From Candidatus Denitrolinea symbiosum (GTDB taxonomy: Bacteria > Chloroflexota > Anaerolineae > Anaerolineales > Villigracilaceae): DNA of 64,000 nucleotides. The notes under the pieces were generated by a model. That model was given only the letters and a program-made list of their open reading frames with translations. It ran no database searches and was not told the DNA's origin. The position numbers were made by a program, and so were the translations under genes. This document shows, piece after piece, positions 8,319 through 16,951 of the stretch. The DNA is taken from contig BLAA01000001.1 in NCBI GenBank assembly GCA_017312345.1, forward strand, positions 3,038,001-3,102,000. The letters are read 5' to 3'. Numbering within the stretch: the stretch's first letter is position 1; each line of letters starts with the position of its first letter.

Positions 8319-10319
8319 TCAGTTCTCCAGAATCAATTTGCCCATCTCGGTCACGGTATATCCGGGCAGGGCGGAAACGGCCTGGCGGAATTTTCCATCC
8401 GCCAACACCTCGAACAGCGGCGAGAGAAGTTCGCTTTGCGCGTATGTCGTCGGGATGACCAGATCGTAACGCTCATGGAACAGCGGCACGAAATCCAGGT
8501 CCAGGGCTTGCGCCGCGGCGGGGATTCCCAAACCGCAGTCCGCGCGCCCCGAAGCGACCGCCGCCGCTACGCCCAAATGGGTATATTCTTCCTGATTGTA
8601 GCCGCGAATGGCGTCTGGCGGTATCCCCATTAAGTTCAGTTGATAATCCAGCAGGACGCGCGTCCCCGCGCCGCGCTGACGGTTCGCGAATCGGACCTCG
8701 GGGCGGGCGAGGCTCGCCAGGCCTTTGATTCCCAGCGGGTTTCCGCGCCTCACCATCAGTCCCTGCTCGCGGTGGACGAGACAGACGAGCCGCACGGGGA
8801 GGCCGGGAAGATATTGATGCAACGCGGCCAGGTTGTACTCTCCCGTCGCGGGATCGAGCAGGTGCGAGCCCGCCAGGTGCGCTTCGCCGCGCTTCAACGC
8901 GATCAGCCCGCCCTGCGAGCCGACGTTCGAGGAGACGAACCGACGGTCGCGCTCCGCGAGGAACTGCGCGAGCAGGTCGAGGATGACGTCGTGCGAGCCG
9001 ATGCAGAAGATGGTCCTGTCGAGGTCGGAGCGGTCGCGGGTAAGCCGCACGCGCACTTTTTGACCAGCCTCCGCGCCCTGTTCGCCGCGCGGGATGACCA
9101 GCAGCCCGTCCGCGCGGACGAGCGAGGTGATGACGCCCGCCCCGCGCGCCAGCGGCGCGGCGAGCAGTCTCTCGCCGACGCGTCCCACCGCGACACGGAT
9201 GAAGTCGTCGTCGCCGAGCGGGGACGTGATCTTGCGCGTGAGCGAGGCCTCCACTTCGGGCGCTTCGAACGGAGGCCGTCCCAGCCAGAGGGCGAGGAGC
9301 GGTTCGACGAAGATGTCCACCGTCAACGCGGCGGAGACGGGGTAGCCGGGGACGCCGATGATGGGTAATTGGTAATTGGTAATTGGAGATTGGGATTCAG
9401 ATTTACGATTGATCATTCCCAGAATCACCGGATGGCCGGGACGGACCGCGACGCCGTGGACGAGGAGCGTCCCGAGTTTTTCGATCACCTTCGCGGAGAA
9501 GTCCTCCGCTCCGGCGGAGGAGCCCGCGTTGAGCAGGATCAGGTCGTGGTCGCGGGCGGCTTCCTCCACGCGGGTGCAGATGGCGTCAAAGTCGTCGCGG
9601 GTGATGGGGAAACGCGTCGGAAGGCCGCCCATGGATTTGACCTGCGCGGCGAGGACGAGCGAGTTGTATTCGAGGATGTCGCCGCGCTTCAAGTCGCTGC
9701 CGATGGGGACGAGTTCGGAACCCGTCGGGAGGATGGCGACACGGGGACGGCGCGCCGCCCGAAGGTCCGCGTGACCCGAAGCGGCGACCGCGCCCAGGTC
9801 GGCGGGGCGGAGCGTGTGTCCAGCGGGCAGGACGAGCTGGGTCGCCACGATGTCCTCCCCCAGCGAGCGGACGTGGCTCCAGGGCGCGACCGCGGCGCGG
9901 ATGCGGATGGAGGCGGGACGCCGCAGGTCGGAGGTCAGGCTGCCGTCGGCGTCGAGCGATTCGACGTTTTCGATGGGGATGACCGCGTCTGCCCAATCGG
10001 GAAGCGGGTCGCCCGTGTCGAGGTAAATGGCAATCGGTAATTCGGGTTTCTGCGGATCAATATGGAGAACGACGGGCGATGCGGGGCCCGCGCCTTCGGT
10101 GTCTGCGGCGCGGACGGCGAACCCGTCCATGGCGGAGGAGTGGTAGTTCGGCGAGGAGACTTTCGCCCAGATGGGTTCGGCGACGACGCGGCCGATGGCG
10201 TTTTCGTCGAGCGGGACGGTCTCGGCGCCGAGGGGGCGCCACAGCCCCGCCTCTTCGAGGGCTTGCTGCAGCCGCTTCTGCGCTTCGGGGAGGGGAATGT
10301 CGTGGAGGTAAACGGACAT
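8319..10319 (-). CDS. MoeA-type molybdopterin molybdenumtransferase fused to a substrate-binding-like domain
   Basis: Residues 1 to about 415 are MoeA, which inserts molybdate into adenylated molybdopterin (SSAMDGFAVRAAD, PTGSELVPIG, NAGSSAGAEDF, GVPGYPVSA). Residues about 435-666 are a periplasmic-binding-protein-like domain as found after MoeA in many anaerobes and archaea (IGSHDVILDLLAQFL, NRQRGAGTRVLLDYQL); it may sense molybdate or a cofactor form. No signal peptide is present, so the whole protein is cytoplasmic. About residues 305-319, between the strand ending VILGMI and the GVPGYP loop, are encoded by a heptanucleotide repeat array. A TATATT box ends 7 nt before the ATG. The receiver gene follows immediately. 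Confidence 0.9.
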   Translation of the reverse strand: MSVYLHDIPLPEAQKRLQQALEEAGLWRPLGAETVPLDENAIGRVVAEPIWAKVSSPNYHSSAMDGFAVRAADTEGAGPASPVVLHIDPQKPELPIAIYLDTGDPLPDWADAVIPIENVESLDADGSLTSDLRRPASIRIRAAVAPWSHVRSLGEDIVATQLVLPAGHTLRPADLGAVAASGHADLRAARRPRVAILPTGSELVPIGSDLKRGDILEYNSLVLAAQVKSMGGLPTRFPITRDDFDAICTRVEEAARDHDLILLNAGSSAGAEDFSAKVIEKLGTLLVHGVAVRPGHPVILGMINRKSESQSPITNYQLPIIGVPGYPVSAALTVDIFVEPLLALWLGRPPFEAPEVEASLTRKITSPLGDDDFIRVAVGRVGERLLAAPLARGAGVITSLVRADGLLVIPRGEQGAEAGQKVRVRLTRDRSDLDRTIFCIGSHDVILDLLAQFLAERDRRFVSSNVGSQGGLIALKRGEAHLAGSHLLDPATGEYNLAALHQYLPGLPVRLVCLVHREQGLMVRRGNPLGIKGLASLARPEVRFANRQRGAGTRVLLDYQLNLMGIPPDAIRGYNQEEYTHLGVAAAVASGRADCGLGIPAAAQALDLDFVPLFHERYDLVIPTTYAQSELLSPLFEVLADGKFRQAVSALPGYTVTEMGKLILEN
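9364..9405. repeat. Heptanucleotide array inside moeA
   Basis: Three perfect GGTAATT units (9364-9384) are followed in phase by GGAGATT, GGGATTC and AGATTTA. Six units make 42 bp, i.e. 14 codons, so the frame is kept. The encoded segment (SPITNYQLPI) is foreign to the MoeA family. Confidence 0.8.
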
Positions 10320-10503
10320 CAGGGGAAATATACCACAGGCAAGTTCTGGATGTAAAATAACGTGAGTTCGAAATAGCTCAATTCGTACACGGGTTTCGCG
10401 GACGACATGGATTTTTTGTGAATTTCACGTTATCTGCATCTAAAAAGTACAGCCATCTTATCTCAAATTAGCGTTAAAATACTCCCATCCTTCTGGAAAT
10501 CCC

Positions 10504-10788
10504 ATGCCTAAACTCACCCGCGCCGAACTACAAGAATTACTTCAAGCCGCCGTCCAATCGCAGCCGCACAGGCTGTGTCCCACCTGTGAATTGTTTCTCA
10601 CCTACATCGCCCACCTCCGCAGAGACTCCGACTCGGCAGATAATGACCTGTTCGCGCCTTTGAAAGTCCCCTACAAGGACATGCATAAGTTTATCGGATG
10701 CAGACCTTGTCCGCCGGGGTTGTTGTACACGGAATATATAAAGAGAAAACAAAAATCAATTTCAAATGAAACCGATTTGCGCGGCTAA
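10504..10788 (+). CDS. Small hypothetical protein with two cysteine pairs
   Basis: A 94-residue protein I cannot assign. It has LCPTCELFLTYI near residue 24 and GCRPCPPG near residue 66, so four cysteines could bind a zinc ion. A GGAAA lies seven bases before the ATG, and a TAAAAT box lies about 25 bases upstream. It is the first gene of an AT-richer plus-strand block that continues with a restriction-modification pair, and may belong to that block. Confidence 0.6.
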   Translation: MPKLTRAELQELLQAAVQSQPHRLCPTCELFLTYIAHLRRDSDSADNDLFAPLKVPYKDMHKFIGCRPCPPGLLYTEYIKRKQKSISNETDLRG

Positions 10789-10863
10789 AGGTATACCGCT
10801 TTTTAGAAGGCGGAAAGCGCAATTTGTGACCGTGGGTATTATAAATGATAAAATAAACTCGCC

Positions 10864-12054
10864 ATGCTTACCAAAACTACAGTTGCCACGAAAAGAAAAT
10901 ATAATGTTCTGGATGTGAAATCTGCCAAAAAAGTTGCAACCTTCTGGCTTCAACGCGCCAAACTGGAGAACGCTGTCGAATTTGGCCTGCCAGAAGTAGA
11001 CGACCGTTATCATATTTGGCGCGTGCCATTGGTGGGAAAAACGTCTCGTGACAGAATTGGCGAGATCGTCGTTGACGCATACACATCCTTGATCATTGAA
11101 GACAAATCCACAAATCCTGAAGTACTTGAATCTCGCCTGCTCGGTCGGAATGGGCAAAAGAAAACAAAGACCAAAAAACCGAATGGGACGTATGTTTTGT
11201 CATCACTGCGAAATACAATAGCACAAGGAGACAGCGAGGAACTCTTGCAAGAACTTCCAGCGGGCAGCGTAAATTTAATTTTTACATCCCCACCTTATTA
11301 CAATGCCCGCCCTGAATATACGGATTACGTCACGTATGAAGAATATCTGCTCAAAATCCGCAAGATCATTCAAAATTCCCATCGCGTTTTGGCAGAAGGT
11401 TGTTTTTTTGTAATGAACGTTTCGCCTGTACTGGTCCGCCGCGCAAGCCGAAGCGAGGCGTCGCGTCGAATTGCCGTCCCCTTTGACGTGCACAAGCTAT
11501 TTATCGAGGAAAGATATGATTTCATTGACGACATCATTTGGGAAAAGCCTGAAGGCGCGGGATGGGCTACAGGACGCGGCAGAAGGTTTGCCGCGGATAG
11601 AAATCCTTTGCAATATAAGCCTGTCCCCGTGACGGAATATATTCTGGTTTATCGAAAACACACCGACAAACTGATCGATTGGAATATACGAGCCCACCCC
11701 GACAGAGAAACGGTGAAGGCGTCCAAAGTCGGCGACGATTATGAACGCACAAACATTTGGAGACTAACTCCAGCCCACGATCCACGCCATCCTGCGATCT
11801 TTCCCGTTGAATTGGCGGAAAAGGTAATCCAATACTATTCCTTCAAAGGGGATGTAGTTCTTGATCCTTTTGCCGGTATTGGGACAGTTGGAAAAGCAGC
11901 CGTGGCGCTCGGACGGCGATTCGTGTTACTGGAACAAAACCCAAAATATATTTCTATCATTCGGGAAGAAGCCAAATCATGGCTTGGAAAAGACGCGCGG
12001 CAAGTTCATACGATAAATTGTCCTCCTATTGACGTAGATGACCTGCTATTTTGA
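10864..12054 (+). CDS. Type II DNA methyltransferase (beta-class, N4-cytosine or N6-adenine)
   Basis: Transfers a methyl group from S-adenosylmethionine to DNA and protects the host from the adjacent endonuclease. It has 396 residues. The catalytic motif IV TSPPYY is at about 140-145 and the SAM-binding motif [13 protein letters not shown] comes late (about 338-350), the beta-class order; SPPY is most often seen in N4-cytosine enzymes. The N-terminal 100 residues form an extra domain, and [17 protein letters not shown] may belong to target recognition. The gene is more AT-rich than its neighbours, which fits horizontal gain. The endonuclease gene begins within a few bases of its stop. Confidence 0.9.
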   Translation: MLTKTTVATKRKYNVLDVKSAKKVATFWLQRAKLENAVEFGLPEVDDRYHIWRVPLVGKTSRDRIGEIVVDAYTSLIIEDKSTNPEVLESRLLGRNGQKKTKTKKPNGTYVLSSLRNTIAQGDSEELLQELPAGSVNLIFTSPPYYNARPEYTDYVTYEEYLLKIRKIIQNSHRVLAEGCFFVMNVSPVLVRRASRSEASRRIAVPFDVHKLFIEERYDFIDDIIWEKPEGAGWATGRGRRFAADRNPLQYKPVPVTEYILVYRKHTDKLIDWNIRAHPDRETVKASKVGDDYERTNIWRLTPAHDPRHPAIFPVELAEKVIQYYSFKGDVVLDPFAGIGTVGKAAVALGRRFVLLEQNPKYISIIREEAKSWLGKDARQVHTINCPPIDVDDLLF

Positions 12055-12062
12055 AAGATAAG

Positions 12063-13247
12063 ATGCCAAAAAAAATCAAACCTTCAAATTCCCTGACAGA
12101 GTTGATCTCGCCCGCCGATTTAAACTTGCTTTCAGCAAGCGGCAGTCAGTTTGTTGAGCAAATCGGTTTGGACGTTGTGCGCGGCGTTGTGCTCGATATA
12201 CTCACGGGAAAAAATTTACGAGATTCGACTGAGTCGTTAACGCGACGCAGAATTGCGATATTGAACCTGGCGACAGTCGAGCTGTTCATAAAAGGCGCTT
12301 CCGGTTCGAAAGATTTTATCGCCAACCTTCCGTTTACAGCCGCAGATTTACTTTCAAGGAAAGGCCTCTCAAAATCAGAAAGATGGCTTGCCCAATGGAT
12401 ACTTGGTTTAACGGACAAAGGGTTTCAAAACATCTTACGCGATAACCCCGATTCCATCGCAGAATATAGAGAGCGATACATCCAGGTTTGCAATGACGTT
12501 ATCACTTTGCGTGAGGCGCAAAAAGGCTCTTTACATGGAGAACTTATCTTTAATGGAAAGCAGAAAGCGCAAATCAACTGGCTTTGGGTAACTTACCTGA
12601 CGAATGCAATTGGCGCGCAAACGCTCGCCATCCGAGGCTCCGAAAAATCCGCTTATGGAAAACTATTCGAGAAATTGGTATTGGGTTCCTTACTCCATAT
12701 TTTGGGCTTCAAACACATCTCACCGCCGCCTCAAGAATACGAAAAAGTCTTCTGGCTTGCCTCTCGGAACGAAAAGCGAGAAAGCGACGCGACCTTACTT
12801 TATGAATTAGGACAGGGCGTTCGTTTCGATATTGGCTTCATTGGAAGGGGAAATCCTGAGATCTCTCTCGACAAAGTAACGCGCTTTGAACGCGAAATCT
12901 CATTAGGCCGTTCGAAATTTTTTATGGCGACCATCATTCTCGTTGACCGCATCGGAGCAAACAGTAGAATTGAATGGATGGCCCGGGAAGTGCAAGGCTC
13001 CATCATCCAAATGAGCGCGGGATATTGGCCAAAGCAAGTTGCGCAAGTATTACACGATTCCATCGGCTTCAAACATGAATTACTTCGGATGAACGACGGC
13101 GAAATAGAGAAGTATTTGCGCAAAGAAATACAAAAAGTCCCGCTTGAACAATTTATTGGACTATCAGAGCAATTTGGGAATCACTACGTCAAAGAAGACC
13201 AGGCGCAATACGACTTGCCCGACGAACGCTCCGAAGAGGAAGAATAA
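12063..13247 (+). CDS. Probable type II restriction endonuclease
   Basis: A 394-residue protein assumed to cut DNA unmethylated by the preceding enzyme. The assignment rests mainly on its position right after the methyltransferase. A PD-(D/E)xK-like arrangement can be suggested: Glu in YGKLFEKLVLGSLLHI, Asp in VRFDIGFIG and Glu-Lys residues in the following strand region (SLDKVTRFEREI), but I cannot fix the catalytic residues. CfrBI-like enzymes are one possible family. A TTG at 12051 overlapping the methyltransferase stop is an alternative start; ATG 12063 is preferred. Low GC matches the methyltransferase. Confidence 0.7.
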   Translation: MPKKIKPSNSLTELISPADLNLLSASGSQFVEQIGLDVVRGVVLDILTGKNLRDSTESLTRRRIAILNLATVELFIKGASGSKDFIANLPFTAADLLSRKGLSKSERWLAQWILGLTDKGFQNILRDNPDSIAEYRERYIQVCNDVITLREAQKGSLHGELIFNGKQKAQINWLWVTYLTNAIGAQTLAIRGSEKSAYGKLFEKLVLGSLLHILGFKHISPPPQEYEKVFWLASRNEKRESDATLLYELGQGVRFDIGFIGRGNPEISLDKVTRFEREISLGRSKFFMATIILVDRIGANSRIEWMAREVQGSIIQMSAGYWPKQVAQVLHDSIGFKHELLRMNDGEIEKYLRKEIQKVPLEQFIGLSEQFGNHYVKEDQAQYDLPDERSEEEE

Positions 13248-13264
13248 TCACTTAAGGATCACCC

Positions 13265-14641
13265 ATGCCCATCTATCCCCCCGAACCCTTCCGCATCAAA
13301 ATGACCGAACCGATCCGCCTCGTCTCAAGGGAGGCGCGCGAGTCCGCGCTCAAAGAGGCTGGCTACAACCTCTTCGCCGTCAAAGCCGAAGACATCTTCA
13401 TTGACCTCCTCACCGACTCCGGCACCGGCGCGATGAGCCAGGAACAGTGGGCGGCCGTCATGCGCGGCGACGAATCCTACGCGGGCGCGCGCTCGTACCT
13501 GCGGCTCAAGTCCGCGGTGGAAGACATCTTCGGCTTCAAGTTCTTCGTCCCCACGCACCAGGGGCGCGCCGCCGAAAACATCCTGACCGCCTGCCTCGTC
13601 AAACCGGGGATGTACGTCCCCAGCAACATGCACTTCGACACCACCGACGCCAACATCCGCGCCCGCGGCGGGCGTCCCACCAACCTGGTCATTGACGAGG
13701 CCTTCGATCCGTCCAACCCGCATCCCTTCAAAGGGAACATGGACATCGCCAAACTCAAAGCCTTCATCGAAAAGACGGGCGTCGAAAAGATCCCCTTCGG
13801 CATGATCACCGTCACCAACAACGCCGGCGGCGGTCAGCCCGTCTCGATGACGAATCTCATCGCCGTGGCCGAAACCTACCGCGCCTACGGCCTGCCCTTC
13901 TTCATCGACGCGGCGCGCTACGCCGAAAACGCCTTCTTCATCAAACAGCGCGAGCCGGGCTACGCCGACAAATCCGTCAAAGAGATCGCCCGCGAGATGT
14001 TCCGTCTCGCCGACGGGATGTGCATGTCCGCCAAAAAGGACGCCATCGTCAACATCGGCGGACTGCTGTGCATGAACGACGAAAAACTCTTCGGCGACGT
14101 GAAAAACGAACTCATCCTGCGCGAAGGATTCCCGACCTACGGCGGACTCGCCGGCCGCGACCTCGACGCCATGGCGGTCGGACTCTACGAGGGGCTGGAT
14201 GAGGCCTACCTGGGCTACCGTCTCAACCAGACGGCCTACCTCGTCTCCCGCCTGAACGAGGGCAGGATCGCCACCATCCAACCCGCGGGCGGGCACGCCG
14301 TCTACGTGGACGCGCGCGCCGTCCTGCCGCACATCCCGCAGGGCGAGTTCCCCGGGCAGGCGCTCACCGTCGAGTTGTACCGCGAGGGCGCGGTGCGCGG
14401 CGTGGAGATCGGCTCCGTGATGTTCGCCCACCCCGACCCCGAAACGGGACAGATGGTCTATCCCAAACTCGAACTGATGCGTCTCGCCATCCCGCGTCGC
14501 ACATACACGCAGAGTCACATGGACTACGTGGCCGATTCGCTGGCGAAGATCAAAGCCCGCGCCGAATCGGTGCGCGGCTACAAATTTGCCTACGCGCCCG
14601 AACTGCTGCGTCACTTCACGGCGCGGTTCGAGCCGCTGTAG
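13265..14641 (+). CDS. tnaA: Tryptophanase (tryptophan indole-lyase)
   Basis: PLP enzyme of 458 residues that splits L-tryptophan into indole, pyruvate and ammonia. The PLP lysine is in MSAKKDAIVNIGG (about residue 256), preceded by the cofactor-contact segments PTHQGRAAE and FIDAARYAENA. Tyrosine phenol-lyase is very similar, but the residue that is Arg in that enzyme (MERG) is Ile here (GVEIGSV), matching tryptophanase, as do SAKKDA and PRRTYTQSHMD. AAGGAT lies five bases before the ATG. It starts 17 bp after the endonuclease gene but its GC content and codon use match the rest of the chromosome, so it is probably a resident gene. Confidence 0.92.
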   Translation: MPIYPPEPFRIKMTEPIRLVSREARESALKEAGYNLFAVKAEDIFIDLLTDSGTGAMSQEQWAAVMRGDESYAGARSYLRLKSAVEDIFGFKFFVPTHQGRAAENILTACLVKPGMYVPSNMHFDTTDANIRARGGRPTNLVIDEAFDPSNPHPFKGNMDIAKLKAFIEKTGVEKIPFGMITVTNNAGGGQPVSMTNLIAVAETYRAYGLPFFIDAARYAENAFFIKQREPGYADKSVKEIAREMFRLADGMCMSAKKDAIVNIGGLLCMNDEKLFGDVKNELILREGFPTYGGLAGRDLDAMAVGLYEGLDEAYLGYRLNQTAYLVSRLNEGRIATIQPAGGHAVYVDARAVLPHIPQGEFPGQALTVELYREGAVRGVEIGSVMFAHPDPETGQMVYPKLELMRLAIPRRTYTQSHMDYVADSLAKIKARAESVRGYKFAYAPELLRHFTARFEPL

Positions 14642-14671
14642 CGTCGTTTACGAAATAACGCGTTCAGATAA

Positions 14672-14706
14672 AAAGGAGCAGCCGCCTCGAAAGCGACCGC
14701 TCCTTT
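14672..14706. terminator. Bidirectional terminator between convergent genes
   Basis: Arms AAAGGAGC (14672-14679) and GCTCCTTT (14699-14706) pair perfectly. The minus-strand side is followed by a T-run, the plus-strand side by TTTGT. It serves tnaA and the secreted protein gene that converges on it. Confidence 0.7.
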
Positions 14707-14733
14707 GTCATTCAACGACTCTTGCGCCGCGGC

Positions 14734-16695
14734 TCATGGGCTGCCGGTGTCGTTCCCACCGGGGCGGCGGAATCCCGCCTCGACAGCCTCGCCGAGGTCG
14801 ACCTCCGCCGTGGCGGTGGTGGTGAGTCTCGCCCAGTCCACATACAGCAGACCCGCGCCTGCCTCCCGGTAAAATCCAAAGCCGACCTGCCCGGTGCGAA
14901 GCGTGGGATCGGAGCCGGTCCAGACGAGCTTCCCGTTGATGTAGAATTTGAAGGACGAGCCAACCGCCACCACTTTGAGTTGATTCCAGCCGCCCTGAAC
15001 CACCGCCGAACTGTCCGTCCAGTCCTGAAGCGTGGTGACGGCCGGGCCGTCCACCAGGAAGACGGCGTAGGAGCCGAGGTTGGAATAGGCAAATTTATAT
15101 TCCTTGTTCCACCGCCCGGTGGGGTCGAGCGGATTGGGCGCGCCGCGGACGGTGACATAGTTGGCGCATTTGACGATTGGACACGTCCCGGTGCGCCTCA
15201 TCTTGACTTCGTAGGTGAGATCGCCGTAAGCGCCGGCGTGCCTGGCCGAGGCAAAGCCGTCGGCCACTCCCGCGCTGCGATATTGGGATTTCTGAAAAAG
15301 AGTCCAGGTCCCGGCCACCGCCGTCCAGCCTGCGGTGGAGCCGTTGAACGTGGAGTTAAAGTCGCTGGCAATGACCTGCTTGCGGAAGTTCGCCACCGTG
15401 CGGGCGGTAGCGTTAAGGACCATATAATTCTTGGAGCGTCTATCGCCCATGGCCGCGCCGTTATGACGCTTTGATGGATTGGACCAATACAGCAGGCGCG
15501 TGCAGTTGTACCCGGCCTTCGCGCATTTGTTGTTCTCGCCCATGATGGTGCGCCAGCGGTCGGCGGGCTTCTTTCCGAGATGGACGTAGCCATGCCCGTA
15601 CGCGTACGGCGCGAGTTTCTTATCCACGAACATATCGTCGCGGGCGCCTTGCAAATGGCCGAATTGATGCGTCAGGGCGTAATTGCTCGTCATGCACCGG
15701 AACACCGTCACCTGGAAGGCGGTATAGGCTTTGGCGCGAACGGCCGCGGCCCGTCCGCATTCCTTGCCGCCGTTCCTGACGATCATGGCAACCATGTCGG
15801 CGCCGTAGGCGTTTCTCAATTTATGAACATCGTTAAGAAACGCGTCGGTGGTCTTCCTTAGACGCGCCAGATCGGAGGCCAGGTTGCCGGTCTCCGCGTA
15901 CGCCGCCTCCTCCACATGCACCAATCTCAGCCGCGTTTTGACGCCGGATCTAATGTAGGAAGTATTGGTCTGTTTGATGGCAAGAGCGATGCGGGCCTTC
16001 ATGGCTTTTGTGCTTCCGGCCGCCGCGCGCGCGGCAGACGTGTAGACCACCATCACGTCGATCCGGGAGGCGGGATCAGCCTCGGCGCCAAATTGCTCCT
16101 CGGGCAACGCGGCAGACCTGGCTTCGGCCTCGAATTGCTCCCCGGCCAGCGCCTCGCCCGGCAGGTCGTCCTGGGTCGCGGACGCCTCGTCCACGAACTG
16201 CGACTGGTCCACCTGCTCGATCCTGTAGAGGTCGCCGCCGGCCCACGAAACTTCATAGATGCCCAGCGGCGAGGCGATATGCGCCAGGAAAATGTCATCG
16301 GTCATCACAAGGTAGAAATAACCGTCCACTTCCTTGAGATCGCCGATCCAATACGTCGCCAACTGGTCTTGCTCCAGGCTGGTCACCACGCCGGTGTAAC
16401 TGGCGTCGGGAAAAAGGTCCAGCGCAATTTCGGGCAGGCGAGACTGGTCGAGGGGATTCCCGTCCGCGTCGTAGAGCAGACCGACGTTCACGCGGACGAC
16501 GCGGGCGCGGGCGACCGCAGCCTCCTGCGGCGCGTCCGCGAACGTCTGGCCCGCGTCCACAAACAGGGACGGCGGGCTGCCCTGAGCCTCGACCGGAGGC
16601 AGGTTCAGCGTCAACGTCGAGACGATGACCAGCGCGCCAAAAAGCCGCAACCATACCGCGGCCCGGCCAGGGCGAATGGGAGATGTAGGTTTCAT
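14734..16695 (-). CDS. Secreted metzincin-like protein with altered zinc motif plus lectin-like domain
   Basis: A 653-residue exported protein with an N-terminal signal segment (AVWLRLFGALVIVSTL...). Residues about 205-440 resemble reprolysin-like / peptidyl-Asp metallopeptidases (IDVMVVYTSAARAAAG, MVAMIVRNG, CMTSNYALTHQFGHLQGARDD, TIMGEN). The zinc motif reads HQFGHLQGARDD: the catalytic Glu is Gln and the third ligand His is Asp. I read CAT CAA TTC GGC CAT directly, so it is not a translation slip. About 450-625 is a LamG/DUF1080-like beta-sandwich (FNSTFNGSTAGWTAVAGTW, QLKVVAVGSSFKFYINGKL). It is probably a binding protein or a pseudo-enzyme at the cell surface. Transcribed divergently from recJ. 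Confidence 0.75.
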   Translation of the reverse strand: MKPTSPIRPGRAAVWLRLFGALVIVSTLTLNLPPVEAQGSPPSLFVDAGQTFADAPQEAAVARARVVRVNVGLLYDADGNPLDQSRLPEIALDLFPDASYTGVVTSLEQDQLATYWIGDLKEVDGYFYLVMTDDIFLAHIASPLGIYEVSWAGGDLYRIEQVDQSQFVDEASATQDDLPGEALAGEQFEAEARSAALPEEQFGAEADPASRIDVMVVYTSAARAAAGSTKAMKARIALAIKQTNTSYIRSGVKTRLRLVHVEEAAYAETGNLASDLARLRKTTDAFLNDVHKLRNAYGADMVAMIVRNGGKECGRAAAVRAKAYTAFQVTVFRCMTSNYALTHQFGHLQGARDDMFVDKKLAPYAYGHGYVHLGKKPADRWRTIMGENNKCAKAGYNCTRLLYWSNPSKRHNGAAMGDRRSKNYMVLNATARTVANFRKQVIASDFNSTFNGSTAGWTAVAGTWTLFQKSQYRSAGVADGFASARHAGAYGDLTYEVKMRRTGTCPIVKCANYVTVRGAPNPLDPTGRWNKEYKFAYSNLGSYAVFLVDGPAVTTLQDWTDSSAVVQGGWNQLKVVAVGSSFKFYINGKLVWTGSDPTLRTGQVGFGFYREAGAGLLYVDWARLTTTATAEVDLGEAVEAGFRRPGGNDTGSP

Positions 16696-16939
16696 ATCTG
16701 ACTCCTGCTTTCCTGAAAAAGAACCCTCATCTAGACGGGAACGCGGCCGCGCCTGGACAGTCCGTCGTCCGCAGTTCCCGTGTTTGCGCGTCCATAATGC
16801 GCCGCGATGATTATATCTCTGCCAGGGCGGAAAGTCGCCCGCCCATTTGTCCCTATTTTACGACGACTTCGCCCAATTATCGCCGCGCGCGCGGGATGCA
16901 AGCAAAGTGTAAGTATTATTACGCCCCTCGCTTTCATGG

Positions 16940-16951
16940 TACAGTTGACGC
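16940..16951 (+). promoter_or_regulatory. -10 box immediately before recJ
   Basis: TACAGT (16940-16945) ends 6 nt before the ATG at 16952, with no Shine-Dalgarno. This fits transcription starting at the start codon (leaderless mRNA). Confidence 0.45.

Noticed and set aside
13265..14641. Tyrosine phenol-lyase instead of tryptophanase
   Set aside because: The position that is Arg in tyrosine phenol-lyase is Ile here (VEIGSV), and flanking motifs match tryptophanase better.
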